This document shows, piece by piece, positions 1-7,606 of a stretch of DNA of 10,963 nt (the first letter of the stretch is position 1; every line of letters begins with the position of its first letter). Location: positions 1-10,963 of the forward strand of contig VSIX01000007.1 in the NCBI GenBank assembly GCA_008086245.1, given 5' to 3'. A model generated the notes under the pieces. The model was not told the DNA's origin, did not search any database, and saw only the letters and a program-made list of their open reading frames with translations. The stretch is from Candidatus Mcinerneyibacterium aminivorans (lineage in GTDB: Bacteria; Macinerneyibacteriota; Macinerneyibacteria; Macinerneyibacteriales; Macinerneyibacteriaceae). The position numbers and the translations under genes are program-made.

Positions 1-2
1 GA

Positions 3-53
3 ACCGAACTGGTTCCGAATAAGAAAGAGATACACAGATTAATAAAAAAATAA
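3..53 (+). CDS. Possible 3' end of a gene entering from the left (partial)
   Basis: Reading from base 3, the plus strand is open to a TAA at 51-53 and encodes TELVPNKKEIHRLIKK. This looks like a normal charged C-terminal helix. The other two plus frames also stop early, at 20-22 and 40-42, and frame 1 would give the less natural tail EPNWFRIRKRYTD. The choice of frame is therefore a judgement. If real, the gene converges on the efflux operon, with about 220 bp between the two stop codons. Sixteen residues are too few to assign a family. Confidence 0.3.
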   Translation, partial: TELVPNKKEIHRLIKK

Positions 54-132
54 TTATAATTATAAAATATTTTTTCATATTCAATTAAACTTTATCATAA
101 AAATTTAAAATAACAATGTTTTTGTTTCCTGG

Positions 133-209
133 ATTCTGAATTCTGTTCTTTGTTATCTGAAAAATATTTTTTCTACAGAATACGGAATACTGAATACAGA
201 ATTCAGAAT
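133..209. repeat. Inverted repeat built from ATTCTG words, 3' of the operon
   Basis: ATTCTGAATTCTGT at 133-146 is the exact reverse complement of ACAGAATTCAGAAT at 196-209, giving 14-bp arms around a 49-bp centre. The centre itself holds degenerate copies of the same words (TACAGAATACGGAATACTG). It lies between two convergent genes, so it could form a bidirectional terminator-like structure or be a decayed small repeat. A related element sits upstream of the operon at 9416-9466. The two share GAATTCTGTT and TGTTATCTG. Confidence 0.6.
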
Positions 210-240
210 TAACCACTTGTTTCTGGCAATTTGTAAATTA

Positions 241-261
241 AAAATCAGCTGCGATGATTTT
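241..261 (-). terminator. Weak terminator-like hairpin after the second permease
   Basis: Thirteen bases past the permease stop, the minus strand can pair AAAATCA with TGATTTT around a 7-nt loop, and runs on into TAATTT. Position and T-rich tail fit an intrinsic terminator. The stem is only 7 bp and mostly A-T, so it may be inefficient, and the larger inverted repeat at 133-209 is an alternative end point. Confidence 0.35.
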
Positions 262-273
262 GATTTGTGTTGA

Positions 274-3200
274 TCAATCCTCTTTTGAAAATATTTTTCT
301 AATTTTGCTTATATGAAATTCCGATATGTCATCGATTATACTGTACAAAACAGGAATTATTAATAATGTTACAAACATGGAGGTAAAGAGTCCAAATATA
401 ACGGTTCTTGTTAGGGTGCTGTATTTAATAAAAAAGGTATCAGAAAATCCCAGGGACATAGGGAACACACCTATTATAGTCGTAAAAGTTGTCATGAGCA
501 CAGGTCTGAATCTATCCTTACCACCCTGCAGAATTGCTTCTACTTTACTGTAACCCTTAATTCTTAATCTATTAATATGATCTATTATTACGATACCGTT
601 ATTAACAGCAATACCTACAAGAATAATAAATCCCATATAGCTCATGAAATTTATTCTTCCACCGGTTAAGTAAATACCCCAGAGCGAACCCAGGATTGAA
701 ATTGGTAATCCAAATATAATACCAAGGGGCATATTAATTGACTCAAATAGAGAAGCCATTACCATATAAACAAGAAGAAGAGCCATAATCATAAAAAAGA
801 AAAACTCATTCATGCTTTCTCTTTCTCTTTCAAACTTTTCTCCCATTCTTATGCCGTATCCTTTTGGAAAATTATATCCTCTGGTCAAATTCATAATGTT
901 ATTTTTTAAAACGGTTGGATCCTCTATATCGGTGGTTAAAGTCATATTCAATGAAACCTCTCTATTATCATGTACAATGGTTTTCATGCCGGGTTCTATA
1001 TTGAAATTAGATATATCTTTCAACTTAATAACTTCTCCGTTTTGCAAATATATATTGGAATTCTCAATATCTGAAATTCTTAGATTATCCAGATCATTAC
1101 GTTCCACGGCAAGCTCCATCTGGGTACCACCAATATTTAATTCACCTATCTCCCTGCTTCTGAGCATTGAGGAAATTGAAGAAAGAACCTGCCAGCTGTT
1201 TATTCCAAGATGATTTGTTTTGTTTCGATTTAACCTCACATTTACTTCCTGGGTTTCCCCATCTTCCTCATAATCCACCGTTTTAACCCCTTCAATTTGT
1301 TCAAATACCGGAGCCAAATCGGAAGCAATATTATATAAGTATTCAAAATCTTTCCCGTAAAGAACTACATTGAATACACCTTTTCTTTCACTGGCTCCTC
1401 CGCCTGAATGATGCCCCCATCCAAAGCGAATATCAACACCCGGTATATTTTTGGGTAGATATTTTTTTTGAATGGTATCAATAATTTTATTATTATCCAC
1501 ATCCATTTTATCGGGGTCCAAAAACAGTCTTACCCTTATCCCCCTTGAACGAATTCTTGTAGTTACATATTGGGTATGGAGTTCCTTTTTGTTTTCAATT
1601 AATTTTTTTTCTACGGGGAATACTATTTCCTTGAGTCTTTTTTGGGTTATATCGCCCCGGTTTCTAAATCTTATTACAATATCATTTCCCGAATTGGAGT
1701 TCATACTTTCTTTTTTTATATTTTTTATCGGTATAAATGAAAGAAAAATAAAAATGATAATAATTAAAACTGTATAAATTCTATGATTTATAAACCAGGA
1801 AAGCAACTTTTTATAAAAACCTTTTATCCTAAGGGTAAAATCTTTTTTTCCCCCCGCATCCTTCATAAACACAAAGCTGAAAAGCGGTATTAATAAAAGA
1901 GAGGATATAAGAGACATGGATAATGCAATAATTATAGTAGCTGCAATATATTTAAGAAAATCTCCAAATCGTCCGGAGGATAAAAACAGAGGTAAAAACA
2001 CAATCATTGTTGTTAAAGAAGCTGTAAAAACAGCCAGGCCAATTTCATTGGTTCCCCGGATAATAGATTTGATCAGACCCTTTCCCTCCTGTCTTAATTT
2101 ATATATAGACTCCGTAACAACTACCGCATTATCAACCAGCATTCCTATCGCAATCATCAATCCCATCATAGAAATTATATTTAAATTTATATTTAAAAAA
2201 TACATTACTCCGAGAGTAAAAATAATTGATAATGGAATTTCAAAAGCGATAATAAATGTTAAATTAAGTTTTTTTAAAAAAAAGTACAAAACAACAATTG
2301 CAAGCAATGCTCCCCATATTCCATTTTGAATTAAATTTTGAAGACTCTGTTTAATCTGTGCCCCCTGATTGAAAAGTGTATAAATTTCAATGTTGTATTT
2401 ATTCTCAATTTTGTTTAGAGTTTTCAAAACCTCTTCTGATGTTCTTACAGTGTTTGAAGAAGATTCTTTATGAACGGAAAATGTTAGGGAACGATGCCCA
2501 TTAATTCTTCTAAAATCATCCTCCTGCTGCTTTTCTCTGGTTATTTTAGCGACATCTTTAACATAAATATCCCCTTTTAAAGGCATATTCCTTATTTCGT
2601 CAAATGAATTAAATTTATTTAAAGTTCTAACATAGTATGTGGTTTCATCTGTTTCAATTTTCCCCATAGAATAATTTATATTATTATTTCTGAGAGATTC
2701 CAGTAATGTGTACTGTGATATTTTAAACTGCCTAAGTTTATCTTCATCAACTTTTATTAATATATCATTTGTTATAACTCCCTCTATATCAATCTGACTA
2801 ACTCCATTTATAGCTCTTACTTTTGTTTCTATTTCATCTTTTATATTAACATTTGTTTCTAAATTATTTTTCAAATTATACCCGAGCCACAGTATGGGTA
2901 TATCTCCAGTGTCATGTCTCCATATATAATATCTCTCAAAATCATCGGGAAAATCATCCCTAATACGGTCCAGTCTATCTCTGATCTCAGCAACCATCAT
3001 ATTCATATCCACACCCTCTTCAAAATCAAGGGATATCCCAGCCGATTCTGCAGAAGCTCTTGCCCACATATCTTTTAACTTTGGAAGAGTAGCCAGAGCA
3101 TCTTCAGCTGGAATTAAAATTTTTTCCTCAACATCTTTGGGAGTAGAAGCCCTATATGGGAAAGAAATCCACGCATGTTCTCCAGAAGTAGAAGGCAAAA

Positions 3201-3306
3201 ATCCCAGGGGGATTCTGTTTAATGAAACCAATCCCAGAACAAACAATCCCAGAAATATCATAAGAATAGTAATAGGCCTTTTTAAAGATAGAGAAGCAAA
3301 TTTCAT
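274..3306 (-). CDS. RND efflux permease, second of a tandem pair (1010 aa)
   Basis: Inner-membrane proton-driven permease of the AcrB/MdtB type (HAE family). It should take substrate from the periplasm or outer leaflet and pass it to the adaptor-TolC conduit. TM1 is at about 11-29, followed by a porter half to about 330, TM2-TM6 (about 331-481), TM7 (about 509-527), the second porter half (530-832) and TM8-TM12 (835-990). TM4 carries VDNAVVVTES with Asp392, matching the proton-relay aspartate of AcrB. TM10 has VNNGIVIIDH, with Asn where AcrB has Lys940, as in many HAE proteins. The TM6-TM7 linker is short (about 28 residues). Unusual are a Gly/His loop (GWGHHSGGGASER, 629-641) and a basic stretch (RIRSRGIRVR, 584-593). 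The start overlaps the upstream permease by ATGA, with SD AAGGG inside that gene. The frame is intact. Family is sure; substrate is unknown. Confidence 0.96.
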   Translation of the reverse strand: MKFASLSLKRPITILMIFLGLFVLGLVSLNRIPLGFLPSTSGEHAWISFPYRASTPKDVEEKILIPAEDALATLPKLKDMWARASAESAGISLDFEEGVDMNMMVAEIRDRLDRIRDDFPDDFERYYIWRHDTGDIPILWLGYNLKNNLETNVNIKDEIETKVRAINGVSQIDIEGVITNDILIKVDEDKLRQFKISQYTLLESLRNNNINYSMGKIETDETTYYVRTLNKFNSFDEIRNMPLKGDIYVKDVAKITREKQQEDDFRRINGHRSLTFSVHKESSSNTVRTSEEVLKTLNKIENKYNIEIYTLFNQGAQIKQSLQNLIQNGIWGALLAIVVLYFFLKKLNLTFIIAFEIPLSIIFTLGVMYFLNINLNIISMMGLMIAIGMLVDNAVVVTESIYKLRQEGKGLIKSIIRGTNEIGLAVFTASLTTMIVFLPLFLSSGRFGDFLKYIAATIIIALSMSLISSLLLIPLFSFVFMKDAGGKKDFTLRIKGFYKKLLSWFINHRIYTVLIIIIFIFLSFIPIKNIKKESMNSNSGNDIVIRFRNRGDITQKRLKEIVFPVEKKLIENKKELHTQYVTTRIRSRGIRVRLFLDPDKMDVDNNKIIDTIQKKYLPKNIPGVDIRFGWGHHSGGGASERKGVFNVVLYGKDFEYLYNIASDLAPVFEQIEGVKTVDYEEDGETQEVNVRLNRNKTNHLGINSWQVLSSISSMLRSREIGELNIGGTQMELAVERNDLDNLRISDIENSNIYLQNGEVIKLKDISNFNIEPGMKTIVHDNREVSLNMTLTTDIEDPTVLKNNIMNLTRGYNFPKGYGIRMGEKFERERESMNEFFFFMIMALLLVYMVMASLFESINMPLGIIFGLPISILGSLWGIYLTGGRINFMSYMGFIILVGIAVNNGIVIIDHINRLRIKGYSKVEAILQGGKDRFRPVLMTTFTTIIGVFPMSLGFSDTFFIKYSTLTRTVIFGLFTSMFVTLLIIPVLYSIIDDISEFHISKIRKIFSKED

Positions 3307-6300
3307 TTATTTCCCTTTTCTAGAAATGAATATACTACCGGAATAAAAACCAGAGTTAAAGCAGTAGAACTCAACAACCCTCCAATAACGGTCCAGGCAA
3401 GAGGACTTCTCAATTCGCTACCGTTTCCACCAAGAATTGCCATAGGAACCAATCCCAGAACAGTTGTTAAAGTTGTCATCATAATGGGTCTTAACCTAAC
3501 ATTCCCTCCCTTTATAATTGCAGGAATAACTTCCATATTTTCATTTCTAATAAGATGATTGATATAATCCACCAGTACAATACCATTGTTAACAACTATC
3601 CCGGCAAGCATTACAAGACCGATTAGAGATATTATGTTAATAGAGTTGCCGGTAATAAATAATGCGATAATAACCCCTATCAGAGAGAACGGAATAGAAA
3701 ATATGATTATAAATGGATGAACTAACGATTCAAACTGACTGGCCATCACTATATACACCAAAAATATTGCTAAAAATATTGCAAAGGTTAAACTGCTTCC
3801 GGATTTTTTCATTTCCTCCGATTGCCCTCCAAACTCAATTCTAAAATTTGAGGGAATATCCTGATTATTAACAACTTTTTTAATATCGGAAATTATAGTA
3901 TTAAGTGAGCCTCTCGTATAATTAGCAGTAATTAGACTAACCCGTTCCTGTCCTTTTCTGGTAATAGAAGATGGCCCGGTTATAAGTTTTATATCTGCCA
4001 CATTGTCAAGAAGAACTTTTCCGCTGGAAGTATTCATTGAAAAGTCCTTTAACCTTCTATAAGTTTGTAGAGTTCGTCCCCTTCCAATAACTTTAATATC
4101 AAGCTCTTCTCCCCTGTAATCATATTTATTTGTGGTATCACCTTTAATTTCAAGTTCAAGCATTCTGCTTATAGTTCTAACATCCAGGTTGTATTTTGCT
4201 AATTTATCCCTGTTGAATTTTATAGCTACTTCCGGTTTCCCATCTCTTAGGGTTACCCTTATATCTTCCAATTTTTTATTTTGTGATATTTTATTTTTAA
4301 TCTTTTCAGTAATATTTTTTAGACTATCCAGGTCATCCCCATAGATTTCCACCTGAATAGGATTCATCTGTGTTTCAAAAACTTTTGGAAATTCTAACTT
4401 ATATTCGATTCCCGGCATGTTTTCAAGCAAATTTCGTGCATATTCTATCCCCTTATTTGGATTGATTCCTTCATTCAGCCTTACATAAAGCTGTATAGTT
4501 TCCTCGTTTTGTACTTCAACTGTTTCCTCCTCTTCTTCTCCTATTCTGCTATAAACTATATCCGCCATTTCACTTTTTTTCATCTGAACTACAAAATCAT
4601 CAACCATGCTTTCAATTAAATTTTTATCCATATTTTTTTCTGTGGAAACATATATAGTAAACTCGTCCCTATTAACTTTTGGCATCATTTCAACATCAAG
4701 GAATTGAAACAAAATAAATGAAACAACAAATAATATTCCGGCATAAATTAAAACTTTTTTTCTATTATGAAGGGCCTTTTCCAGAATATTATTGTAGTAT
4801 TTCTGCAATCTGTTAAACCCCTCCTCGAAGCCATTTAATACTGATTCAAGAACACCCTTTTTCCCCTTAAAAGAAGTAACCTTCTTAATTAATCTTAGGA
4901 TAAATACCAGAATTATTACATATATTTTTTTCAGAAATGAAAGGATTCTTTTAAGTATTTTTTCAGGTAGATAGATTGTTCCTTCTTCTTTTCTATCCAC
5001 CTCCGTCATTTCATCTCCTACAAGGCGTTTTCTTTTGAAACTTAGGGCCGATACCATTGGTATTACACTTATTGAAACAATTAGAGAGGCTATTAAAGCA
5101 AAAGCAACTGTAAATGCCTGATCAGCAAAAAGTTTACCAGCAATCCCCTCTACAAAAACAATCGGGAGAAAAACCGAAATTGTCGTTAAGGTTGAAGCTA
5201 ATATCGCTGTTCCAACCAGCTTTGTTCCGTAAATGGAACTTTTTTTCAAATTATCATACTTCTCTTTTTTTACCCTATCAATACTTTCCAGCACAACTAT
5301 GGAGCTGTCCACAAGCATTCCAACCCCAAGGGCAAGACCTCCAATAGACATAATATTCAAACTAATACCTTTTAAATACATCCCCAAAAAAACTGCGATA
5401 ATAGAGATCGGAATTGCTCCTGCTATTATCATTGTTGGTTTTTTATCCCTCAGAAATAAATATAAAATTATTATTGCAAGAATTCCTCCATATATTGCAG
5501 AGCTAAAAACAGACTTAATCGAGGAACTTATAAAGACTGATTTGTCCTTTACAATACTGTAATCAAGATCAAAATTGTTTTTAAAATTTGCAAGTTCTCT
5601 TTTAATTTCCCCTGCTACAGTTACAGTATTTGCACCGGAAGTTTTATACACTTCTGTAAAAACAGCCCTTTGCCCGTTTAGTTTTGTAATACTCTGTTCC
5701 TTTTCTTTTTCCACATAAATATCAGCAATGGATTTTAATAGTATTTTTTTATTATCTTTTGTAGTAATTATTAAATTTTTTACATCATCTAAATTTTCAA
5801 ACTTGTTAAGAAGTCTTATTAAATATTCTCCCTCTTCCTGTTCGATTTGGCCTGCAGAAAAGCTTTCATTTTCCTGATTTAATTGCTGATAGATATCTGA
5901 AACAGAAAGATTCAGCGCCGATAATTTAAGAGTATCAAGCTCTATAAATAAATTTCTGTCGCTTCCTCCTTTTACATTTAAAGAAGCAACTCCGTTTAAT
6001 GTAAGAAGGTTATCTTTTAAATTATCCTTTAACAGCATTCGAATATCTGTCAGAGTATCTTTTTCAGAAGAAAAAGCAATCTGCATTATAGGTTCAAGAT
6101 TTGGATTATATCTCAATATTTGGGGGTTTTCAGCATCATCCGGAAAATCTATTCTGCTTAAAATCTCTCTTAAATTTAAAACAGAATTATCAATATCGGT
6201 ATCCCAGTTGAATTCAAGGGTTATGATTGACATCCCGGGCTTGGAATATGAAACCATATTCTGCAGCCCGTTCATTATGGCAACATTTTCCTCTATAGGC

Positions 6301-6494
6301 TTTGTAAGCTGCTCTTCGATTTCTTCAGGTGCCACTCCTTCCCAGTCAGTTTTTACAGTAATGGTGGGATAGGAAATATCCGGCATTAAATTAATAGGAA
6401 GTTTATCTAAACTTATCAGGCCAAAGACAATTACGGCAAGTGTTATCATTGCCGTTGTAACGGGCCGTTTTACTGATATATCAACTATTTTCAT
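3303..6494 (-). CDS. RND efflux permease, first of a tandem pair (1063 aa)
   Basis: Second intact HAE-type RND permease, predicted to use the proton gradient for export across the envelope. Order by eye: TM1 about 11-28, porter half 35-330, TM2-TM6 about 331-485, a long cytoplasmic linker 486-578, TM7 about 579-597, porter half 600-895, TM8-TM12 about 901-1056. TM4 reads GMLVDSSIVVLES: Asp396 aligns with AcrB Asp407, while the Asp408 position is Ser. TM10 has VNNGIVLVDY, with Asn in place of AcrB Lys940. The linker is some 50 residues longer than in AcrB and contains a strongly hydrophobic basic helix (about 511-538). An acidic stretch, EEEEETVEVQNEE (653-665), lies where I align the AcrB switch loop. 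The ATG is preceded by AAGG at a 6-nt spacing and overlaps the adaptor's end by 14 bp, suggesting translational coupling. It may co-assemble with the next permease. Confidence 0.97.
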   Translation of the reverse strand: MKIVDISVKRPVTTAMITLAVIVFGLISLDKLPINLMPDISYPTITVKTDWEGVAPEEIEEQLTKPIEENVAIMNGLQNMVSYSKPGMSIITLEFNWDTDIDNSVLNLREILSRIDFPDDAENPQILRYNPNLEPIMQIAFSSEKDTLTDIRMLLKDNLKDNLLTLNGVASLNVKGGSDRNLFIELDTLKLSALNLSVSDIYQQLNQENESFSAGQIEQEEGEYLIRLLNKFENLDDVKNLIITTKDNKKILLKSIADIYVEKEKEQSITKLNGQRAVFTEVYKTSGANTVTVAGEIKRELANFKNNFDLDYSIVKDKSVFISSSIKSVFSSAIYGGILAIIILYLFLRDKKPTMIIAGAIPISIIAVFLGMYLKGISLNIMSIGGLALGVGMLVDSSIVVLESIDRVKKEKYDNLKKSSIYGTKLVGTAILASTLTTISVFLPIVFVEGIAGKLFADQAFTVAFALIASLIVSISVIPMVSALSFKRKRLVGDEMTEVDRKEEGTIYLPEKILKRILSFLKKIYVIILVFILRLIKKVTSFKGKKGVLESVLNGFEEGFNRLQKYYNNILEKALHNRKKVLIYAGILFVVSFILFQFLDVEMMPKVNRDEFTIYVSTEKNMDKNLIESMVDDFVVQMKKSEMADIVYSRIGEEEEETVEVQNEETIQLYVRLNEGINPNKGIEYARNLLENMPGIEYKLEFPKVFETQMNPIQVEIYGDDLDSLKNITEKIKNKISQNKKLEDIRVTLRDGKPEVAIKFNRDKLAKYNLDVRTISRMLELEIKGDTTNKYDYRGEELDIKVIGRGRTLQTYRRLKDFSMNTSSGKVLLDNVADIKLITGPSSITRKGQERVSLITANYTRGSLNTIISDIKKVVNNQDIPSNFRIEFGGQSEEMKKSGSSLTFAIFLAIFLVYIVMASQFESLVHPFIIIFSIPFSLIGVIIALFITGNSINIISLIGLVMLAGIVVNNGIVLVDYINHLIRNENMEVIPAIIKGGNVRLRPIMMTTLTTVLGLVPMAILGGNGSELRSPLAWTVIGGLLSSTALTLVFIPVVYSFLEKGNK

Positions 6495-7566
6495 TGTTTT
6501 CCTTCTTTTTATTCTTTTCTATACCTTCATCTTTTTTTTGATTCATAACTTTTACTCTTTGGTTTTCTCCAATCATATTTTGACCTACAACAATTACTTT
6601 TTGTTCTGGATTTAACCCTTTTATTATTTCAACATAATCTTCCTGTTCTATACCTGTAGTCACTTCAACAAATTTTGCCTTTTCATCATTTACAACATAT
6701 ACCCCTTTTTTATCTTCCTTTTCAATAACTGCTTTTTTGGGTACAGATAAACAGTCTTCTTTTTCTCTGGTTATAATATCAAGATTAACAAACATTCCCG
6801 GTATGAAACCTTTTTCTCTTTTGACATTTACTTCAACTCTAAAAGTACCTGTTTCATCATCAATAATCGGACTTATTTCATTTACAAATCCAGTAATTTT
6901 TTCACTGCTTCCCTTTTTAAAAATTTCAACCTTTGAGCCCATTTTAACAAATTCATATTCTTCCTCCGGAAGATTAATATCGGCTTTCAAAATATCAGCA
7001 TCCACTATTCTAAAAAGCTTCTGATCCATTTGTACTCTTTCCTTTTCCTCAACAAATCGTCTTCCAACTATACCTTTTATTGGCGATCTAATAGTCAAAT
7101 CATCAAGCTGTTTTTTTTGCATTTCATAATCTGCCTTCGCACTTTCATATTTTGCTAAAATATTTTCATACTCCTGTTTAGAAACTAATCCTTCCTCATA
7201 TAGCTTTTTGCTTCTTTCATATTCATTTTTAATACTTGTATAATTTGTTTTGGCCTTGTTAAACTTTAATTTTTCTTCTTCATTATCCATTTCTACAATT
7301 ACTTCATTCTCATTTACCTTATCGCCCTCTTTAACATAAATTGAAACAATCCTTTCACTTGCAGGAGCATAAACATAAACATCTCTTTTGGCCTTTAGGC
7401 TTACACTGTAAGAAAGATAATTTTTCAGATGCCTTCTTTCAGGGTTTGAGATATATACCACTGCTTCATTATTTTTTTTCTTGTTATTCTTATTTTTATT
7501 CGTTTCTTTTTTTGAACATGCAAAAAACATAATTCCTATTATTATATAAACCAACGTTCTTTTCAT
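6481..7566 (-). CDS. RND periplasmic adaptor (membrane-fusion protein), lipoprotein
   Basis: AcrA/MdtA-type adaptor linking the permeases to the TolC channel. Numbered from the ATG (361 aa), a short hydrophobic signal ends in the lipobox FFAC with lipidation Cys17. Ser at +2 gives no Asp retention signal. A Lys/Asn-rich tether follows to about residue 33. The lipoyl half-motif APASERIVSIYVKEGDKV (67-84) precedes a coiled-coil hairpin (about 95-155) with the adaptor-typical YEEGLVSKQEYE. The second lipoyl half is TIRSPIKGIVGRR (158-170), followed by beta-barrel and membrane-proximal regions with PGMFVNLDI and VPKKAVI. The tail is Lys/Glu/Asn-rich. A TTG one codon upstream could also start translation, but SD AAAGGGG is 7 nt from the ATG and only 4 nt from the TTG. 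It is 40 bp downstream of the channel gene. It is the only adaptor here, so it presumably serves both permeases. Confidence 0.95.
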   Translation of the reverse strand: MKRTLVYIIIGIMFFACSKKETNKNKNNKKKNNEAVVYISNPERRHLKNYLSYSVSLKAKRDVYVYAPASERIVSIYVKEGDKVNENEVIVEMDNEEEKLKFNKAKTNYTSIKNEYERSKKLYEEGLVSKQEYENILAKYESAKADYEMQKKQLDDLTIRSPIKGIVGRRFVEEKERVQMDQKLFRIVDADILKADINLPEEEYEFVKMGSKVEIFKKGSSEKITGFVNEISPIIDDETGTFRVEVNVKREKGFIPGMFVNLDIITREKEDCLSVPKKAVIEKEDKKGVYVVNDEKAKFVEVTTGIEQEDYVEIIKGLNPEQKVIVVGQNMIGENQRVKVMNQKKDEGIEKNKKKENNENS

Positions 7567-7573
7567 CAAAATG

Positions 7574-7580
7574 CCCCTTT
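7574..7580 (-). promoter_or_regulatory. Ribosome binding site deciding the adaptor start
   Basis: AAAGGGG on the minus strand lies 7 nt before the ATG at 7564-7566. It is 4 nt before an adjacent in-frame TTG, so the ATG is preferred. Confidence 0.6.
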
Positions 7581-7606
7581 CATCCCTGTACTAAACAAAA
7601 TTTATC

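Noticed and set aside
1-15. Hairpin GAACC-GAACT-GGTTC
   Set aside because: The 5-bp stem lies at the window edge, probably inside coding sequence, and has no T-run.
326-2329. Plus-strand open frames at 326-553, 812-1213, 1472-1777 and 1916-2329
   Set aside because: They lie antisense inside an intact RND permease with clear family motifs, have no ribosome sites of note, and encode unnatural compositions.
3137-5562. Plus-strand open frames at 3137-3346, 4132-4344, 5114-5347 and 5233-5562
   Set aside because: They are antisense to the permease genes and arise from the reverse of hydrophobic helices. None shows a domain pattern.
274-6494. Heavy-metal (CusA-type) assignment for the permeases
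   Set aside because: I see no methionine relay, and the TM4 and TM10 motifs (VDS/VDN and VNNGIV) fit drug- or lipophile-type HAE permeases better.
274-6494. One tandem permease being a decaying duplicate
   Set aside because: Both frames are uninterrupted, full length and keep the TM4 aspartate. The ATGA overlap suggests selection for joint expression.
6737-7532. Plus-strand open frames at 6737-7024 and 7341-7532
   Set aside because: They are antisense to the adaptor gene, whose lipobox, lipoyl and barrel motifs are unmistakable.
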